The notes under the pieces were generated by a model. It was not told the origin of the DNA, did no database searches, and was given only the letters and a program-made list of their open reading frames with translations. 64,000 nucleotides of DNA from Pseudomonadota bacterium (GTDB lineage Bacteria > Pseudomonadota > Alphaproteobacteria > Acetobacterales > Acetobacteraceae), in the NCBI GenBank assembly GCA_021845595.1, contig JAJZVV010000002.1:62001-126000 (forward strand). Reading direction: 5' to 3'. Position numbers and translations under genes: made by a program. Each line of letters starts with the position of its first letter. Positions within the stretch are counted from its first letter, which is position 1. Below are positions 63,876-64,000 of the stretch, in pieces.

Positions 63876-64000
63876 TTACCCGGCCCTGGCCGGCAGCAAT
63901 GGTCCGAGCAGCCGACGCAACCGGTCGTAGCGATGGCAGAGCTCGGCATAGGTCATGTCGGGAATCGGCCAGGGCAGGCTCGCCCGCATCGCGCCCGAGC
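63876..64000 (-). CDS. C-terminal end of an unidentified gene (cut by window edge)
   Basis: On the minus strand one frame reads from the window edge to TAA at 63876-63878; the last residues are PDMTYAELCHRYDRLRRLLG and PLLPARAG. The stop is 9 bp from the convergent transglutaminase stop. Too short to identify; it looks like a basic C-terminal helix. Confidence 0.45.
   Translation of the reverse strand, partial: SGAMRASLPWPIPDMTYAELCHRYDRLRRLLGPLLPARAG

Overview
The window reads as chromosomal DNA of a GC-rich alphaproteobacterium. The mix of genes (zapA with a small coiled-coil partner, thrB-rnhA, a class I aldolase-thiE pair, CysHIG, allophanate hydrolase, a PEP-CTERM protein) fits Rhodospirillales, possibly Acetobacteraceae; that placement is inferred from gene content, not from a search. 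About 63 protein genes are supported, most tightly packed in short operons with 1-4 bp stop/start overlaps. No rRNA, tRNA, CRISPR array, transposase or prophage gene was seen.

Layout. 1-1.6 kb: 5' end of alaS and a secreted beta-propeller protein. 1.8-6.5 kb: a five-gene Liv-type ABC importer. 6.6-10.5 kb: assimilatory sulfur genes cysH-cysI-cysG. 10.4-13.0 kb: a sugar-lactone/sugar-acid pair (SMP-30 lactonase and IlvD/Edd dehydratase). 13.1-16.5 kb: a cell-envelope trio (MotA/TolQ-like, MotB/OmpA-like with coiled coil, OmpA-like periplasmic protein). 16.7-20.3 kb: suhB-like, efp, epmB and epmA, an EF-P plus beta-lysylation set. 21.6-24.1 kb: divergent allophanate hydrolase and an isochorismatase-fold amidase. 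24.1-26.4 kb: a large ELWxxDGT/beta-roll protein. 26.5-28.3 kb: an FAD monooxygenase. 28.3-34.7 kb: a BMP-type ABC importer operon with formamidase and biuret-amidohydrolase genes embedded in it. 34.9-36.9 kb: FMN alpha-hydroxyacid oxidase and oxaloacetate-decarboxylase-like enzyme. 36.9-40.9 kb: zapA, small genes, class I fba-thiE and lipoproteins. 41.3-45.0 kb: ClC channel, cyanase, mscL, CBS protein. 45.3-48.2 kb: TonB-like protein, lipoprotein and N-carbamoyl/allantoate-type hydrolase. 48.3-54.0 kb: tkt-gap-(hydrolase)-pgk-tusA-like. 54.0-55.4 kb: thrB-rnhA. 55.6-56.3 kb: PEP-CTERM protein. 57.1-63.9 kb: transglutaminase/DUF2126, circularly permuted ATP-grasp/alpha-E and a second transglutaminase, a widespread but poorly understood peptide-modification cluster.

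Two themes stand out. First, small C-N compounds: biuret, allophanate, formamide, cyanate and N-carbamoyl compounds are all served by predicted hydrolases here, together with a dedicated importer, which suggests a nitrogen-scavenging lifestyle. Second, dispersed palindromic elements: three 130-bp bipartite hairpin elements bounded by CTAG, two of them identical over their whole length but inverted and 12.8 kb apart, plus two copies of a second element of about 105 bp. One element supplies the stop codon of the cyanase gene.
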